Shown one piece after another: positions 1 to 9,136 of a DNA stretch of 64,000 nt. The stretch comes from Vibrio cincinnatiensis DSM 19608 (lineage in GTDB: Bacteria > Pseudomonadota > Gammaproteobacteria > Enterobacterales > Vibrionaceae). The notes below the pieces were generated by a model. It did not search any database. It saw only the letters and a list, made by a program, of their open reading frames with translations, and was not told the origin of the DNA. The DNA lies in NCBI RefSeq assembly GCF_900167345.1, contig NZ_FUXB01000004.1, forward strand, positions 121,713 to 185,712, in the 5' to 3' direction. Both the position numbers and the translations under genes were made by a program. The stretch's first letter is position 1, and each line of letters starts with the position of its first letter.

Positions 1-1187
1 GTTTGTCGATTAACCACTCCCGTTTGCCGTCTTTCATGGCTGATGGTGGTATCTAATTCAAAGTTACGCGTTGCTTCACGATGAACAGAACCTTGACCAA
101 GTAAAGAGCCGTCTTTCATTTGAGCAACATCTTGCGGAATCGACGCATCAGCAGGAGGTTGATTACTCAAGGCACCAGGAATACCAGCAACCACATTGCC
201 ATTATTATAATCTTCTAAGGTATATTCACTGCGGGTAGAAGGAGTATTAGGGTCAAAGACTTTACGAGTTTGTTCAATCGCACTGAAATCGAGTTCAATA
301 TCCACCTGAGCCGTATAGTTACCCAACCCTAAAATAGGGATCAGTACGGAGTCGATTTTGCTGCGCAAATTCTCTTCTTGACGACGTTCAAGCTCTTGTT
401 CTTTACGTCGAGCAGAAGAAATCGGGTCTTGTGAACCGGAACTGAGCAAACGCCCGTGTTGATCCGTCACGGTCACGCGAGTCGGTTTCATCCCTGGAAC
501 CGCACTCGCCACCATATCAACCACAGAATCGACTTCTTCTTGTTTAAGATTCGTCCCGGTACGTAAAGTCAGAAAAACAGAGGCTGACGCTTCTTGGTTA
601 TGACGAACAAACACACTTTGTTTTGGTAACGCTAATAAAACACGGGCTTTATTGACTTGTCGCATTTCTTCAATAGCTTTCGCTAATTGACGTTCACGAC
701 TCAGCTTTAAGCGTTCTTGTTCCAGACGCTGAGAGACACCAAATCCCATATCTTGCAACAGGATGTCATCACCGGCATTACGTGACTGATTCAACCCAAT
801 CCGAGCCATATTGAGTTTAATACTGTTGTAATCGCTACTTGGTACTAAAATGGTATTACCATCTAGACGATAGTTTTGTTTTTGTTGATCGAGATGATCC
901 AGAATTGGGATGAGTTCTTCCATATCATAAGCCCCAAGAGGGCGCATTTCAGGTTCTTTCACCCAGAAAAACAGCATAACGATTAAAGCCACGCAGATAG
1001 AGATCGATAGCACCAGAACAATTTGTCGTAACAGGTCAAGATCGCCCATGGCAAAATCTAATTTAGAAGAACTTTTTTCTTCTAAATCTGGATTTTGCAC
1101 GCCACCATCAAGATCAACACTCGTGGATAAAGCATGCTCTCCACCAGAAGCGAGTGCCAAGTCGGTTGTTTGTTTATCTTCAGCCAC
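1..1187 (-). CDS. fliF: Flagellar MS-ring protein FliF (partial, C-terminus off window)
   Basis: FliF forms the inner-membrane MS ring, the base on which the flagellar rod, C ring and export gate are built. The window holds the first 395 codons or so; the C-terminal part, with the second membrane helix and the FliG-binding tail, lies beyond position 1. A GTG start is chosen at 1187 because it follows TAAGG at about 8 bases and yields the N-terminus MAEDKQTTDLALASGG. A hydrophobic segment (about residues 55-78, LRQIVLVLSISICVALIVML) is the first membrane helix, followed by the ring-building motif region with KARVLLALPKQSVFVR. fliE lies 18 bases upstream on the same strand, so the two share the promoter before fliE. 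Family assignment is firm. Confidence 0.95.
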   Translation of the reverse strand, partial: MAEDKQTTDLALASGGEHALSTSVDLDGGVQNPDLEEKSSSKLDFAMGDLDLLRQIVLVLSISICVALIVMLFFWVKEPEMRPLGAYDMEELIPILDHLDQQKQNYRLDGNTILVPSSDYNSIKLNMARIGLNQSRNAGDDILLQDMGFGVSQRLEQERLKLSRERQLAKAIEEMRQVNKARVLLALPKQSVFVRHNQEASASVFLTLRTGTNLKQEEVDSVVDMVASAVPGMKPTRVTVTDQHGRLLSSGSQDPISSARRKEQELERRQEENLRSKIDSVLIPILGLGNYTAQVDIELDFSAIEQTRKVFDPNTPSTRSEYTLEDYNNGNVVAGIPGALSNQPPADASIPQDVAQMKDGSLLGQGSVHREATRNFELDTTISHERRQTGVVNRQ

Positions 1188-1205
1188 AATTCATACCTTA
1201 TGTGG

Positions 1206-1517
1206 TTATACTGGCATATTCATGAGTTCTTTATACGCTTCAACAAGTTTATTGCGTACTTGAATCGTTGCTTCAAATGCAACACTAGATTTATTACGAG
1301 CGATCATCACATCTGATAATGAAATGCCCTCATCCCCTCGATCAAAACGAGTTTGTAAATCGCTGGAGGTTTTTTGTAACCCATTCACATTATTGATAGC
1401 CTGAGTCAGCATATTACCAAAATCAGCGCCAATTTTTTGTCCTGTCACAGTAGGATTACGGTTACCCGCTTCTACCATCATGGCCTGCATTTCGCTGTGT
1501 AAGCTATCTAATTTCAT
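1206..1517 (-). CDS. fliE: Flagellar hook-basal body protein FliE
   Basis: FliE is the small export-apparatus and rod adaptor that links the MS ring to the proximal rod. The product is 103 residues, the usual size, beginning MKLDSLHSEMQAMMVEAG and ending in the conserved segment QVRNKLVEAYKELMNMPV. An in-frame TTG lies six codons upstream, but the ATG at 1517 is preferred because GAGG sits five bases before it. It is the first gene of the fliEF... operon, with a sigma-54 type promoter about 50 bases upstream. Confidence 0.94.
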   Translation of the reverse strand: MKLDSLHSEMQAMMVEAGNRNPTVTGQKIGADFGNMLTQAINNVNGLQKTSSDLQTRFDRGDEGISLSDVMIARNKSSVAFEATIQVRNKLVEAYKELMNMPV

Positions 1518-1568
1518 TGTGACCTCGGGTGCCAATTCTTTGACTCTGATAGAATAATTTAATAGTGC

Positions 1569-1584
1569 AGCAATTAATATGCCA
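1569..1584 (-). promoter_or_regulatory. Sigma-54 (-24/-12) promoter of fliE operon
   Basis: On the minus strand the sequence reads TGGCATATTAATTGCT, with GG and GC separated by exactly 10 bases, a near-consensus RpoN promoter. The predicted start is near 1558, giving a leader of about 40 bases to fliE. FlrC, encoded just upstream, is the expected activator, as known for class III flagellar promoters in Vibrio. Confidence 0.8.
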
Positions 1585-1609
1585 CTTGAAACCTTACCAA
1601 CTTCTGTTC

Positions 1610-3022
1610 TTATCCCGGAATATCAATACCCGCATCCCGCATTTTTGCTAACTTATACCGTAATGTTCGTGGACTAATGCCTAGCTTCTCAGCCATTTCT
1701 TTGCGACGTCCATGACACTCCACCAAAGTTTCCATGATAATAGAAAACTCTTGATCTCGAAGTTCATCCCCTAATCCCGTAGTACTAGGGTAACTTTTGG
1801 GCTCTGAACCCACTTCTGTTAGAGGTTTAATGTCAGGACAGGCTCGCTCTTCCCCTTCTTCAACAAGGGTCTGTAAACCTGAAGCATCTTGCCAATCCAA
1901 TCCTTCGAGTAAAATATGCTGCTGATCAATGTCTGCCTGCTCACTTAAGATTAATGCCCGTTGAATCACATTGTCTAGTTCTCGCACATTGCCAGGCCAT
2001 GGATAACTCTGCAACTTGGTAATGGCGGCCATTGAAATACTAGGAACAGGTAACCCCAGCTTCTTACAATGCCGCTCAACCAAATGGTTAGCTAAGGGGG
2101 CGATATCCTTTTTCCGCTCACAAAGTGCAGGCCAAGTAATGGGAAAAACATTGAGCCGATAATACAAATCTTCTCTGAATTTATTTTCTTGCACATAGGC
2201 TTTTAAGTCACGGTTACTGGTTGCAAGAACTCGAACATCAAGCTTGATACTTTTACGACTCCCCAAGCGTTCCACTTCTCGCTCTTGCAACACACGCAAC
2301 AATTTTGCTTGCAAACTTAAATCCATTTCACTGATTTCATCGAGCAAAATCGTGCCACCTTGTGCCTGCTCAAACTTACCAGGACACGCTTGTACCGCCC
2401 CGGTAAACGCCCCTTTTTCATAACCAAAGAGGGTTGCTTCTAACATGTTGTCAGGGATCGCTGCACAGTTAATGGCAATAAAGGGGCCCTCTTTACGCGG
2501 GGAGGCGTTATGGATGTAACGCGACATGATCTCTTTACCAGAACCGCTCGGACCTAAAATCATGACATTCGCATCGGTTTTTGCGACTTTTTCCGCTAAG
2601 GCCAGTAGTTTGAGGCTCTTCTCATCAGCGACCACCGCATCGCCATTATCATCAGATTTGACTGGTGCATAGCGACTGACCATGTTCAGCAATACTTCTG
2701 GCGCAAAAGGTTTAGCCATATAATCAATCGCACCATCTTTCATGGCTGCAACCGCATCTTCGATATTGGCATAAGCGGTCATTAACAAAACAGGCAAATT
2801 AGGCCAATGTTGCTTGATATTGCGCAGTAAGGCTAACCCGCCCATCCCCGCCATTTGAACATCAGAGACAACAATATCGACAGGGTTACTTTTTAGCTTA
2901 ACCAATGCATCTTCAGCGCAATCCGCTTCGAGCCACTCATACCCCGCTAGCGCCAACGTATCCACCAACGCTTCACGTAGACCCTCGTCATCTTCAACGA
3001 CTAAGACTTTATTTTGCGCCAT
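1610..3022 (-). CDS. flrC: Flagellar sigma-54 response regulator FlrC
   Basis: FlrC is an NtrC-type activator that, once phosphorylated by FlrB, drives sigma-54 promoters for basal-body and hook genes. Of 470 residues, 1-120 form a receiver domain (phospho-acceptor Asp54, Lys104), about 135-370 an AAA+ domain with Walker A GPSGSGKE and the sigma-54 contact loop GAFTGA at 204-209, and the C-terminus a Fis-type helix-turn-helix (KEMAEKLGISPRTLRYKLAKM). An upstream ATG at 3028 exists, but GGAGA lies about six bases before the ATG at 3022. The gene follows the flrB stop directly (TGA at 3025-3027), so the pair is translationally linked. Confidence 0.96.
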   Translation of the reverse strand: MAQNKVLVVEDDEGLREALVDTLALAGYEWLEADCAEDALVKLKSNPVDIVVSDVQMAGMGGLALLRNIKQHWPNLPVLLMTAYANIEDAVAAMKDGAIDYMAKPFAPEVLLNMVSRYAPVKSDDNGDAVVADEKSLKLLALAEKVAKTDANVMILGPSGSGKEIMSRYIHNASPRKEGPFIAINCAAIPDNMLEATLFGYEKGAFTGAVQACPGKFEQAQGGTILLDEISEMDLSLQAKLLRVLQEREVERLGSRKSIKLDVRVLATSNRDLKAYVQENKFREDLYYRLNVFPITWPALCERKKDIAPLANHLVERHCKKLGLPVPSISMAAITKLQSYPWPGNVRELDNVIQRALILSEQADIDQQHILLEGLDWQDASGLQTLVEEGEERACPDIKPLTEVGSEPKSYPSTTGLGDELRDQEFSIIMETLVECHGRRKEMAEKLGISPRTLRYKLAKMRDAGIDIPG

Positions 3023-3024
3023 GA

Positions 3025-4077
3025 TCATTCTCCACTATCTGGTTGAGAGGGTTGGGATTGACGTTCAAGAGGAAGACACATGGTAAAGCATGCCCCTTCC
3101 CCTGACTGTGACATCAACTCTAATCGGCCATCGTGCGCACGGCAAACCATTTGCACGACAGCAAGCCCTAATCCCGTTCCTTGAGAACGAGTGGTAAAAA
3201 AGGGCTCCATAATTTTATGCTGCAATTCTTCCGGTACACCGGGGCCATTATCCTGTACTGAAATTTTTAATTCACCATTCACAGGACGAAAAAACACATC
3301 AATTTGTGCATGTTTACCCACAATTTGAATCGCATTCATGACCAAGTTACTGATTGCAGACGCGACCGCATTAGCATTCCCCAATAACCTTGTCTCTTCT
3401 TGCTCAACTTGCAAGTCATAATCTATCTGATTATTTTTCAATGCTGTTTCCACCATGGGTGAAAACTCAGCCACTAAATCGGCAATAGAAAAAGGTTGGA
3501 TAACTTTATTATCTCCACCTTTAGCAAACAGCAGCATATCATTGACTTGTTTTTCTAGATCATGCAGTCGATCAAGCAGTTTATTTTGAAATCGCTCTCG
3601 CGTCGAAAGAGGCAAATTAGGCGCAGACAAGTTCGCCGCATATAACATAGCGCTAGATAAGGGAGTTCGAACCTGATGAGCTAAAGAAGCCACCATACGA
3701 CCAAGCGAAGATAATCGTTGTAAATCACTAATACGAGATTGTAGTAAACGAGTTTCCGTTAAGTCGGTGATCAAAATCAACTGCCCTGTGGTTGATGCTG
3801 AGATGGCTAAACGAACTTTTCGTCCATTACGCAATGATATTTCATGCCCATCATCTTCACGAGGCGCAAATGCGATTTGAATCACCGTATACCATTTTTC
3901 GCCCAGTAAGGGGATTTGCAAAAGTCGTTGAGCTTCTGGGTTGGCTTCACGCACGATTCCCTGAGTATCGAGTAAGATAACGCCTGCGGGCATCACATCC
4001 AACACTTGTTTATAACGCTCAACTTGATCTTCCAACGAGTCCAAATGCGAATGTTGCTTTTGCATTGAGTTATCCAT
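3025..4077 (-). CDS. flrB: Flagellar sensor histidine kinase FlrB
   Basis: FlrB is the cytoplasmic kinase partner of FlrC. The 350-residue protein has no membrane segment. A PAS-like domain (about 18-110) precedes a HisKA dimerisation helix with the phospho-accepting His134 in ASLAHQVRTPLSS, then the ATP-binding domain with N box NLVMNAIQ, G1 box VQDNGPGVPEE and G2 box GTGLGLAVV. It heads a two-gene unit with flrC and has its own sigma-54 type promoter 40-55 bases upstream, consistent with FlrA control known in V. cholerae. Confidence 0.95.
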   Translation of the reverse strand: MDNSMQKQHSHLDSLEDQVERYKQVLDVMPAGVILLDTQGIVREANPEAQRLLQIPLLGEKWYTVIQIAFAPREDDGHEISLRNGRKVRLAISASTTGQLILITDLTETRLLQSRISDLQRLSSLGRMVASLAHQVRTPLSSAMLYAANLSAPNLPLSTRERFQNKLLDRLHDLEKQVNDMLLFAKGGDNKVIQPFSIADLVAEFSPMVETALKNNQIDYDLQVEQEETRLLGNANAVASAISNLVMNAIQIVGKHAQIDVFFRPVNGELKISVQDNGPGVPEELQHKIMEPFFTTRSQGTGLGLAVVQMVCRAHDGRLELMSQSGEGACFTMCLPLERQSQPSQPDSGE

Positions 4078-4094
4078 CGCTAATCTTTGACCTT

Positions 4095-4139
4095 AAAAAA
4101 CAACAATAGCCTAACATGCAAATTGCACGCCAGGCTATT
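4095..4139 (-). terminator. Rho-independent terminator of flrA
   Basis: On the minus strand AATAGCCT (4139-4132) pairs with AGGCTATT (4112-4105), followed after a short GTTG by TTTTTT. It lies after the flrA stop and before flrB. The loop contains the flrB sigma-54 promoter. Confidence 0.65.
4117..4132 (-). promoter_or_regulatory. Sigma-54 (-24/-12) promoter of flrBC
   Basis: The minus strand reads TGGCGTGCAATTTGCA: GG-N10-GC spacing is exact and flanking bases match the RpoN consensus. The predicted transcript start is near 4106, about 30 bases before the flrB ATG. FlrA is the expected activator. The site lies inside the loop of the flrA terminator hairpin. Confidence 0.75.
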
Positions 4140-4196
4140 ATTCTTTTATTTCAGACAATTACAGCAGGGTCAATAAATTGACTCACGGAAAAATGA

Positions 4197-5669
4197 CTAC
4201 CGCTGCATATTGTATTTCCGCATTTTTTCAACCAATGTGGTGCGGCGCATTCCCAGCATATCCGCCGCTCGAGCCACAATCCCACTTTGAGCATCCAACG
4301 CTTGATTAATCAAATTGACCTCTAAATCAGCTAAGAGCTCTTTCAAATTAATGCCCTCTGGAGGCAGCGCCTGTGGTGTATCTAAATGCCCATTTAGCGA
4401 AAATTCATCCCCTTGTTCAAAATTGAAATCCTCGGAAAAAACATTCGCCAAGACATCTCGTTCTTGCTCTTCCACTGAGCTAAAACGGCTCAGCTCAGGT
4501 TGAAACTCCGGAATATCACTATAGCGATATTTAGTGGGAAGATGGTTCACATCCACTAAACTATTAGGATAAAGAATGACCATCCGCTCGACAAGATTCG
4601 CTAATTCACGCACATTTCCAGGCCAATCATGTTCCATTAAGGAGTTGATGGATCTAGGAGTAAAACAAATGGGAGATGCCCCTTCGGATTCCATTCTGGT
4701 CATTAATTCTTGCAACAACAAAGGAATGTCTTCTTTGCGATCTTTCAGCGCTGGCATTTCAATAGGAAAAACATTGAGACGATAGTATAAATCTTCCCGA
4801 AAACGCTGTTCACTGATCATATTATCGAGATCTCGGTGAGTCGCGGCAATAATTCGAACATCGACTTTAATGGTGGTGTTGCCCCCCACTCGTTCAAAGC
4901 AACGTTCTTGAAGCACACGCAAGAGTTTCACTTGCATATTGGTAGGCATATCACCAATTTCATCTAAAAACAGTGTCCCACCTTCCGCCAACTCAAACCG
5001 TCCTTTACGGGCGGTAATCGCTCCGGTAAAAGCCCCTTTCTCATGGCCAAACAATTCACTTTCCAGCAATTCCGCTGGAATAGCGCCGCAGTTAATAGGA
5101 ACAAAAGGCCCTCGACGACGAGGAGAGTGATAATGAATGTTACGAGCAACGACTTCTTTCCCGGTTCCCGATTCTCCTAAGATAAGAACATTGGCTTCGG
5201 TACTGGCGACTTGCTCAATTAAATGACGAACTTCTTGAATGCCAAGACTCTGTCCAACCAAGCTACGAAACAGGGTGTTATTACGTGAAGAAGAGTGTAA
5301 TTGAATACCTTTACGACCTAAAAACTCTTTACAATGACGCAATGCTTCACTTAGTTGAGGATAGTTAAGGGGAAACTCTAATTCGCCGACAAACTGTGGG
5401 AAAGATTCAAAAGAAAAAAAGTGTTTGTTTGCGACAAGTAAAGGAATGTGGTTCGCATGAAAAAGCGTATTTTTTAGCGTTTCAGGCAAACAAGGAGCAT
5501 CAACTGAACCCAGAATACATCCAGCCCAAGGGCCAGACCAATCAATACGATCAATTTGTGAAGAGTCAATGACTTCACACTGCTCCCCCACGAATTCTAG
5601 GATTGTGCTGAAACTTTGACGAACAGAAACGTCGTCTTCAATGACAAGTAGTTTTGCTAAACCTTGCAT
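4197..5669 (-). CDS. flrA: Master flagellar regulator FlrA (sigma-54 activator)
   Basis: FlrA (FleQ family) sits at the top of the polar flagellar cascade and activates flrBC and other class II promoters with sigma-54; in Vibrio its activity is known to be lowered by c-di-GMP. The 490-residue product starts [13 protein letters not shown] at 5669. A longer frame back to 5801 would translate through the fliS terminator and is rejected. Residues 1-120 are a degenerate receiver-like FleQ domain, followed by AAA+ with Walker A GESGTGKE (165-172), GAFTGA (212-217) and Walker [10 protein letters not shown] Fis-type HTH ends the protein ([21 protein letters not shown]). No strong Shine-Dalgarno is visible at the chosen start. 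Confidence 0.95.
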   Translation of the reverse strand: MQGLAKLLVIEDDVSVRQSFSTILEFVGEQCEVIDSSQIDRIDWSGPWAGCILGSVDAPCLPETLKNTLFHANHIPLLVANKHFFSFESFPQFVGELEFPLNYPQLSEALRHCKEFLGRKGIQLHSSSRNNTLFRSLVGQSLGIQEVRHLIEQVASTEANVLILGESGTGKEVVARNIHYHSPRRRGPFVPINCGAIPAELLESELFGHEKGAFTGAITARKGRFELAEGGTLFLDEIGDMPTNMQVKLLRVLQERCFERVGGNTTIKVDVRIIAATHRDLDNMISEQRFREDLYYRLNVFPIEMPALKDRKEDIPLLLQELMTRMESEGASPICFTPRSINSLMEHDWPGNVRELANLVERMVILYPNSLVDVNHLPTKYRYSDIPEFQPELSRFSSVEEQERDVLANVFSEDFNFEQGDEFSLNGHLDTPQALPPEGINLKELLADLEVNLINQALDAQSGIVARAADMLGMRRTTLVEKMRKYNMQR

Positions 5670-5790
5670 AGGTGAGAATATTTGCCTTAATTCTGAGATT
5701 GTTGTGTGAACACCTTTGAGAATCACTCTCTTGGCTAAATACAGCGCTAAGCAGCCAAAGCAAGGATAAACAACGTGTGAAATCAGCAAC

Positions 5791-5819
5791 AAAAAAGCCA
5801 CTTGGCTAGTTAGTGGCTT
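5791..5819 (-). terminator. Terminator after fliS
   Basis: On the minus strand AAGCCACT and AGTGGCTT form an 8-bp stem with a 9-base loop, followed by TTTTTT. It closes the flaG-fliD-flaI-fliS unit and separates it from flrA, whose own promoter must then lie in 5670-5790. Confidence 0.85.
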
Positions 5820-5896
5820 CTATTCTATTTAATTAAAAAAATAAGGCAACCAAGCAATTATCAGGTGTGATACCGGTTAAAAGATTAGGATAAATC

Positions 5897-6307
5897 CTAC
5901 ATCCCGATTTCTGAAGCGGTTAAATTGTGATATTCCGCTGGGATTTGATCCCAAGCTGACTTGATCTCCCGGATGATATCGATAACATCATCAATAGGTT
6001 GTGGGTCATTTTTGTGGTTAGCCGTAGAAATTTGAGTGATCATAAACTCATAAAGCATATCTAAATTCTGTGCAATTTCACCGCCCTCTTTCATCGATAA
6101 ACTGCTGCGCAAGCTAATGATAATATCTAACGCTTTACCCAAACGTTCACCTTTTACAGGGATGTTACCTTGCTGCATGGCGGCCTTGCCTTGAATCAAG
6201 CGCTCAATTGCACCTGCCATCAGCATCTGCACAATTTTATGTGGTGAGGCTGCCGTGAGCTGGCTATCCACTGATACTTTTTTGTACGCCTGTAAAGAAC
6301 CACGCAT
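5897..6307 (-). CDS. fliS: Flagellin export chaperone FliS
   Basis: FliS binds the C-terminal D0 helix of flagellin in the cytoplasm, prevents premature polymerisation and delivers it to the export gate. The 136-residue protein shows the family pattern: N-terminal AYKKVSVDSQLTAASPHKIVQMLMAGAIERL, a central LGKALDIIISLRSSL helix and a C-terminal DVIDIIREIKSAWDQI helix. It follows flaI with a 10-base gap and ends the operon before a terminator. Confidence 0.95.
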   Translation of the reverse strand: MRGSLQAYKKVSVDSQLTAASPHKIVQMLMAGAIERLIQGKAAMQQGNIPVKGERLGKALDIIISLRSSLSMKEGGEIAQNLDMLYEFMITQISTANHKNDPQPIDDVIDIIREIKSAWDQIPAEYHNLTASEIGM

Positions 6308-6317
6308 AGTCTTCCTC

Positions 6318-6623
6318 TTATAAAAACTTTTTGTATTGCTGAACGGATTTATTGCCGTATCGATATTTATGAAGCGCCTGCCCTATCGATTGTGTCTTTC
6401 TCTGCATCAGTTCAACAAGGTGTTGTGTCTCTAAAATGGCACTCTGCCATTCGGCAGATTGCGCAAACTGTGGGTTACTTGCAATATAACTCAGCAGTTC
6501 CCCTAGCAGGGTTTCTCTTTTATCGACCAACACAATAATTTCTTCAGTATTTATCTCATCAACCATCAACTTTTCTTTGATTTGATGGTTGATATCACAT
6601 AAAACTTGAAGGGTCATTTGCAT
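6318..6623 (-). CDS. flaI: Flagellar protein FlaI (FliT-like chaperone)
   Basis: This 101-residue helical protein occupies the flaI position between fliD and fliS in Vibrio. FlaI is regarded as a counterpart of FliT, the chaperone of the filament cap FliD; that role is inferred from position and size. The sequence is predicted helical, with a VDKRETLLGELLSYI stretch and a basic tail KYRYGNKSVQQYKKFL. It is separated from the fliD stop by only four bases. Two in-frame Met codons (residues 1 and 3) are possible starts. Confidence 0.8.
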   Translation of the reverse strand: MQMTLQVLCDINHQIKEKLMVDEINTEEIIVLVDKRETLLGELLSYIASNPQFAQSAEWQSAILETQHLVELMQRKTQSIGQALHKYRYGNKSVQQYKKFL

Positions 6624-6627
6624 ATTA

Positions 6628-8583
6628 CTAACCTAAAGCATTCATCATGCCAGCTAGTTGGGACTGCATTTTCCCTGTTGCATCTTGCATCGCTGAAAAT
6701 TTGGCATGTGTCCGTTTTTCTAAACCATCCATACGACGATCTAAAGCATCTTGATCTTTAGATAAACGACGAGTTTGTTCCGATAAACTGTTCTCTCGAG
6801 TACGAATGGATCCAGTTGCGCCGGTTAACCCTTGAATAGCATCTTCTACACGCTTAGCAAACCCTTGATTTCCACCAAAAAATTCACCTAATTGTGTAAA
6901 GTTCGTGTTCAACTGACGATTAAGCATACCATAGTTGATTTCTAACGTCCCTTGACGAGTGGTGGTAATACCAAACTCAGTCAGGCTTTTTAAATTCTCT
7001 GGTGCCTGCTCAATAGGCGAAGAAAAGACCGATTTTAGCCTAGAGTCTGCACTGCGAACAATGCTATCCCCAGCTAATGGCCCCGCTCGACCAGTATTGG
7101 GATCCACACTGGCGAGCTCTTTGCTTATCCGATAAAACTGATTGTAGGAGGCGACAAACTGTTCAATATCTTCTCGAACACTCTCCCTATCATACTCAAT
7201 ACCAATTTCCGCAGGACGCTGGTTAGGTTCCGTTTTTCCTTTTAAGGTTAAATTAACCCCTTCAATCGCATTTTCAATGACATTGTTATCACTAGATAGC
7301 GTAGCAATACCATCCAGTAATATTCGAGAATCTTGCCCAGCTTGTACTTGAATCATACCTTGGTACTCATCAAAAGATTGTTGGGCCGCTTTCAACTCAG
7401 CTTGTACTTTTTCCATGGTTTCAAGCGCTTCACGCTCTTCATCCGAAAGCTTTTCACGCTGAGCCAATTTTGCTTCTTCCGGCGTCATCTTGCCGCTTTT
7501 TACCGCCTCATCAATAGCCGCTTGCTCGCTAGCGAGTTTTGCATCTAATTTCGCTTGGGCTTCTTTTGGCGTAACATAAGAATCGGTTAACGTGCCAGAT
7601 GCGGTGTTCGTCCATCCCGGAACATCCGGCGCTTTAGCTAACGCTTTATCATCAAGTTCAGGCTTAGGTTCAGAATAAGAATCTAACAACGTTCCCGACG
7701 CGGTTTCCGTCCAACCGGGAATGCGCTCCTCAGGTTTAAGATAGCGGTTAGCCTCTTCAAGCGCTTTTATTTCTGAACCGGATAAATCCTCGGAAGCTTC
7801 GGCGACCTGTGCCGCTTGCGCAGCGATTTCTTCATCCAATTCACGAGCGGCGCCCCCTATTTTATCGGCCACTTTGGCCGCCATCTCTTGTTGCTCTGGT
7901 GTCAAAGGAGCAATCAACTGCTGAGCCTGTGCCCGAGCCGCTTCTAAATCTTTAACGCGATCTTCTAGTGTCTTATATTCTAAACGTTTCAGCGCATCTC
8001 CAGCCTCAGAATCGGCTCGTATAGAAAGACGATTTTTCTCACCAGAAAGGTTGGAAGCAACAATGAGTCGAGGGCCTTCCATATCATTAATGATGGAAGC
8101 GCGTACACCGGGGTTATTTTTCTGGCTGTTTATGCCACGGACAACATCACTTAATTGAGCATTTTCAGCGACATCAACCGTAAATTTTTTCGAACCTAAA
8201 GAAATTTGCAGCTTGCCCGGGCCAAACTTAACATCACTCGGCATAACCTCCGATGCAATTTTATGGCTTTGAGCAAGCTGCAATACATCAACCGCATACT
8301 TACCCGCCATGGCTTCTGTATTTGCCGTGGCGGATAATACGTTATCGTCCGAAGTGTCAACTCTTCGCACAGCGAACGCTTTCTCTTGGCGAAAATTCGC
8401 CATGAGATTTTTCATCGTATCCAGCGACTCTCTAAGTCGCCCATAGGCACTAATACTGGTATCAATATCATAGCGTTTGTTGTCGATGCTTTGCTGCTTA
8501 GGTATCCGCTCTGCATTAACAATAGTACTAACTACATTATTGATATCAAAACCAGTGTTCATCCCCATCGGGCCTAAACTCAT
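6628..8583 (-). CDS. fliD: Flagellar filament cap protein FliD
   Basis: FliD sits at the filament tip and promotes flagellin insertion. The 651-residue product is far longer than enterobacterial FliD (about 470). FliD_N (about 8-110, GFDINNVVSTIVNAERIPKQ) and FliD_C (about 415-650) are recognisable. Between them, residues about 203-412 form an Ala/Glu/Lys-rich, coiled-coil-like insertion holding two copies of a PGWT.TASGTL.DSY motif at 288-307 and 321-340. The C-terminus is heptad-like, as usual. A GAGGTGA element precedes the ATG. Confidence 0.95.
   Translation of the reverse strand: MSLGPMGMNTGFDINNVVSTIVNAERIPKQQSIDNKRYDIDTSISAYGRLRESLDTMKNLMANFRQEKAFAVRRVDTSDDNVLSATANTEAMAGKYAVDVLQLAQSHKIASEVMPSDVKFGPGKLQISLGSKKFTVDVAENAQLSDVVRGINSQKNNPGVRASIINDMEGPRLIVASNLSGEKNRLSIRADSEAGDALKRLEYKTLEDRVKDLEAARAQAQQLIAPLTPEQQEMAAKVADKIGGAARELDEEIAAQAAQVAEASEDLSGSEIKALEEANRYLKPEERIPGWTETASGTLLDSYSEPKPELDDKALAKAPDVPGWTNTASGTLTDSYVTPKEAQAKLDAKLASEQAAIDEAVKSGKMTPEEAKLAQREKLSDEEREALETMEKVQAELKAAQQSFDEYQGMIQVQAGQDSRILLDGIATLSSDNNVIENAIEGVNLTLKGKTEPNQRPAEIGIEYDRESVREDIEQFVASYNQFYRISKELASVDPNTGRAGPLAGDSIVRSADSRLKSVFSSPIEQAPENLKSLTEFGITTTRQGTLEINYGMLNRQLNTNFTQLGEFFGGNQGFAKRVEDAIQGLTGATGSIRTRENSLSEQTRRLSKDQDALDRRMDGLEKRTHAKFSAMQDATGKMQSQLAGMMNALG
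7564..7722 (-). repeat. Duplicated 20-residue motif within fliD
   Basis: Residues 288-307 (coding 7663-7722) and 321-340 (coding 7564-7623) of FliD share the pattern [IV]PGWT.TASGTL.DSY..PK. The copies start 33 residues apart inside the coiled-coil insertion, and the DNA has diverged in places, so this is an established internal duplication. Confidence 0.8.
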
Positions 8584-8604
8584 TCAATCACCTCAACAAT
8601 ACGA

Positions 8605-9063
8605 TTACGCCTTAACCACCAGCAACCCAGATTTTGGGCCTTGCTCACGAGAAAGACGTCGCAAAACTTCAAGCATTTCTTCTTCAGGAATCTGACGAAT
8701 AATGTCACCAGTTGCGGCTTCATATATTGTCACAACATCCCGTCCTAATTCTTCATCGACTCTGAACGATAATCCTTTGTTGATCGAATTGACAAATTCA
8801 TCCATTCGTTCAAGGATTTTTATTCGTTGCTCTTCATTCAAACGTTCCCGTTCATGGGTCTGTTTGATAGTCATCTCTAACGCTTGTTTTTGACTGCGTT
8901 TGAGCTGTTCAGAGACTTGTTCTGTTACTTTTTCAGACGGCCCTGAACGGTGACTATCTTTTGAATTCGAAACACTTTTTACGCTCTCGTTTTCTGAAGC
9001 AAATTTAATGCCACTTTGCGAGCCGTAAGGCTGGATGTTCGATGTGTAGGATGGAACTTCCAT
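8605..9063 (-). CDS. flaG: Flagellar protein FlaG
   Basis: FlaG-family proteins influence filament length; the mechanism is not settled. The 152-residue protein has a variable, Ser/Lys-rich N-terminal half and the conserved C-terminal FlaG domain with LSFRVDEELGRDVVTIYEAATGDIIRQIP split over residues about 98-127. GGGAG precedes the ATG. It lies between the flaB flagellin and fliD. No sigma-54 or sigma-28 site was found in the 73 bases before it, so readthrough from flaB is likely. Confidence 0.9.
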   Translation of the reverse strand: MEVPSYTSNIQPYGSQSGIKFASENESVKSVSNSKDSHRSGPSEKVTEQVSEQLKRSQKQALEMTIKQTHERERLNEEQRIKILERMDEFVNSINKGLSFRVDEELGRDVVTIYEAATGDIIRQIPEEEMLEVLRRLSREQGPKSGLLVVKA

Positions 9064-9136
9064 AACAATCTCCCTTCCACCTTATAGGTAACTCGACTTA
9101 CATCAAATTACCCATGTTACTCATTCAAACCTGAAA

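Noticed and set aside
5670..5801. N-terminal extension of flrA
   Set aside because: It would be translated through the fliS terminator hairpin and does not match the FleQ/FlrA N-terminus.
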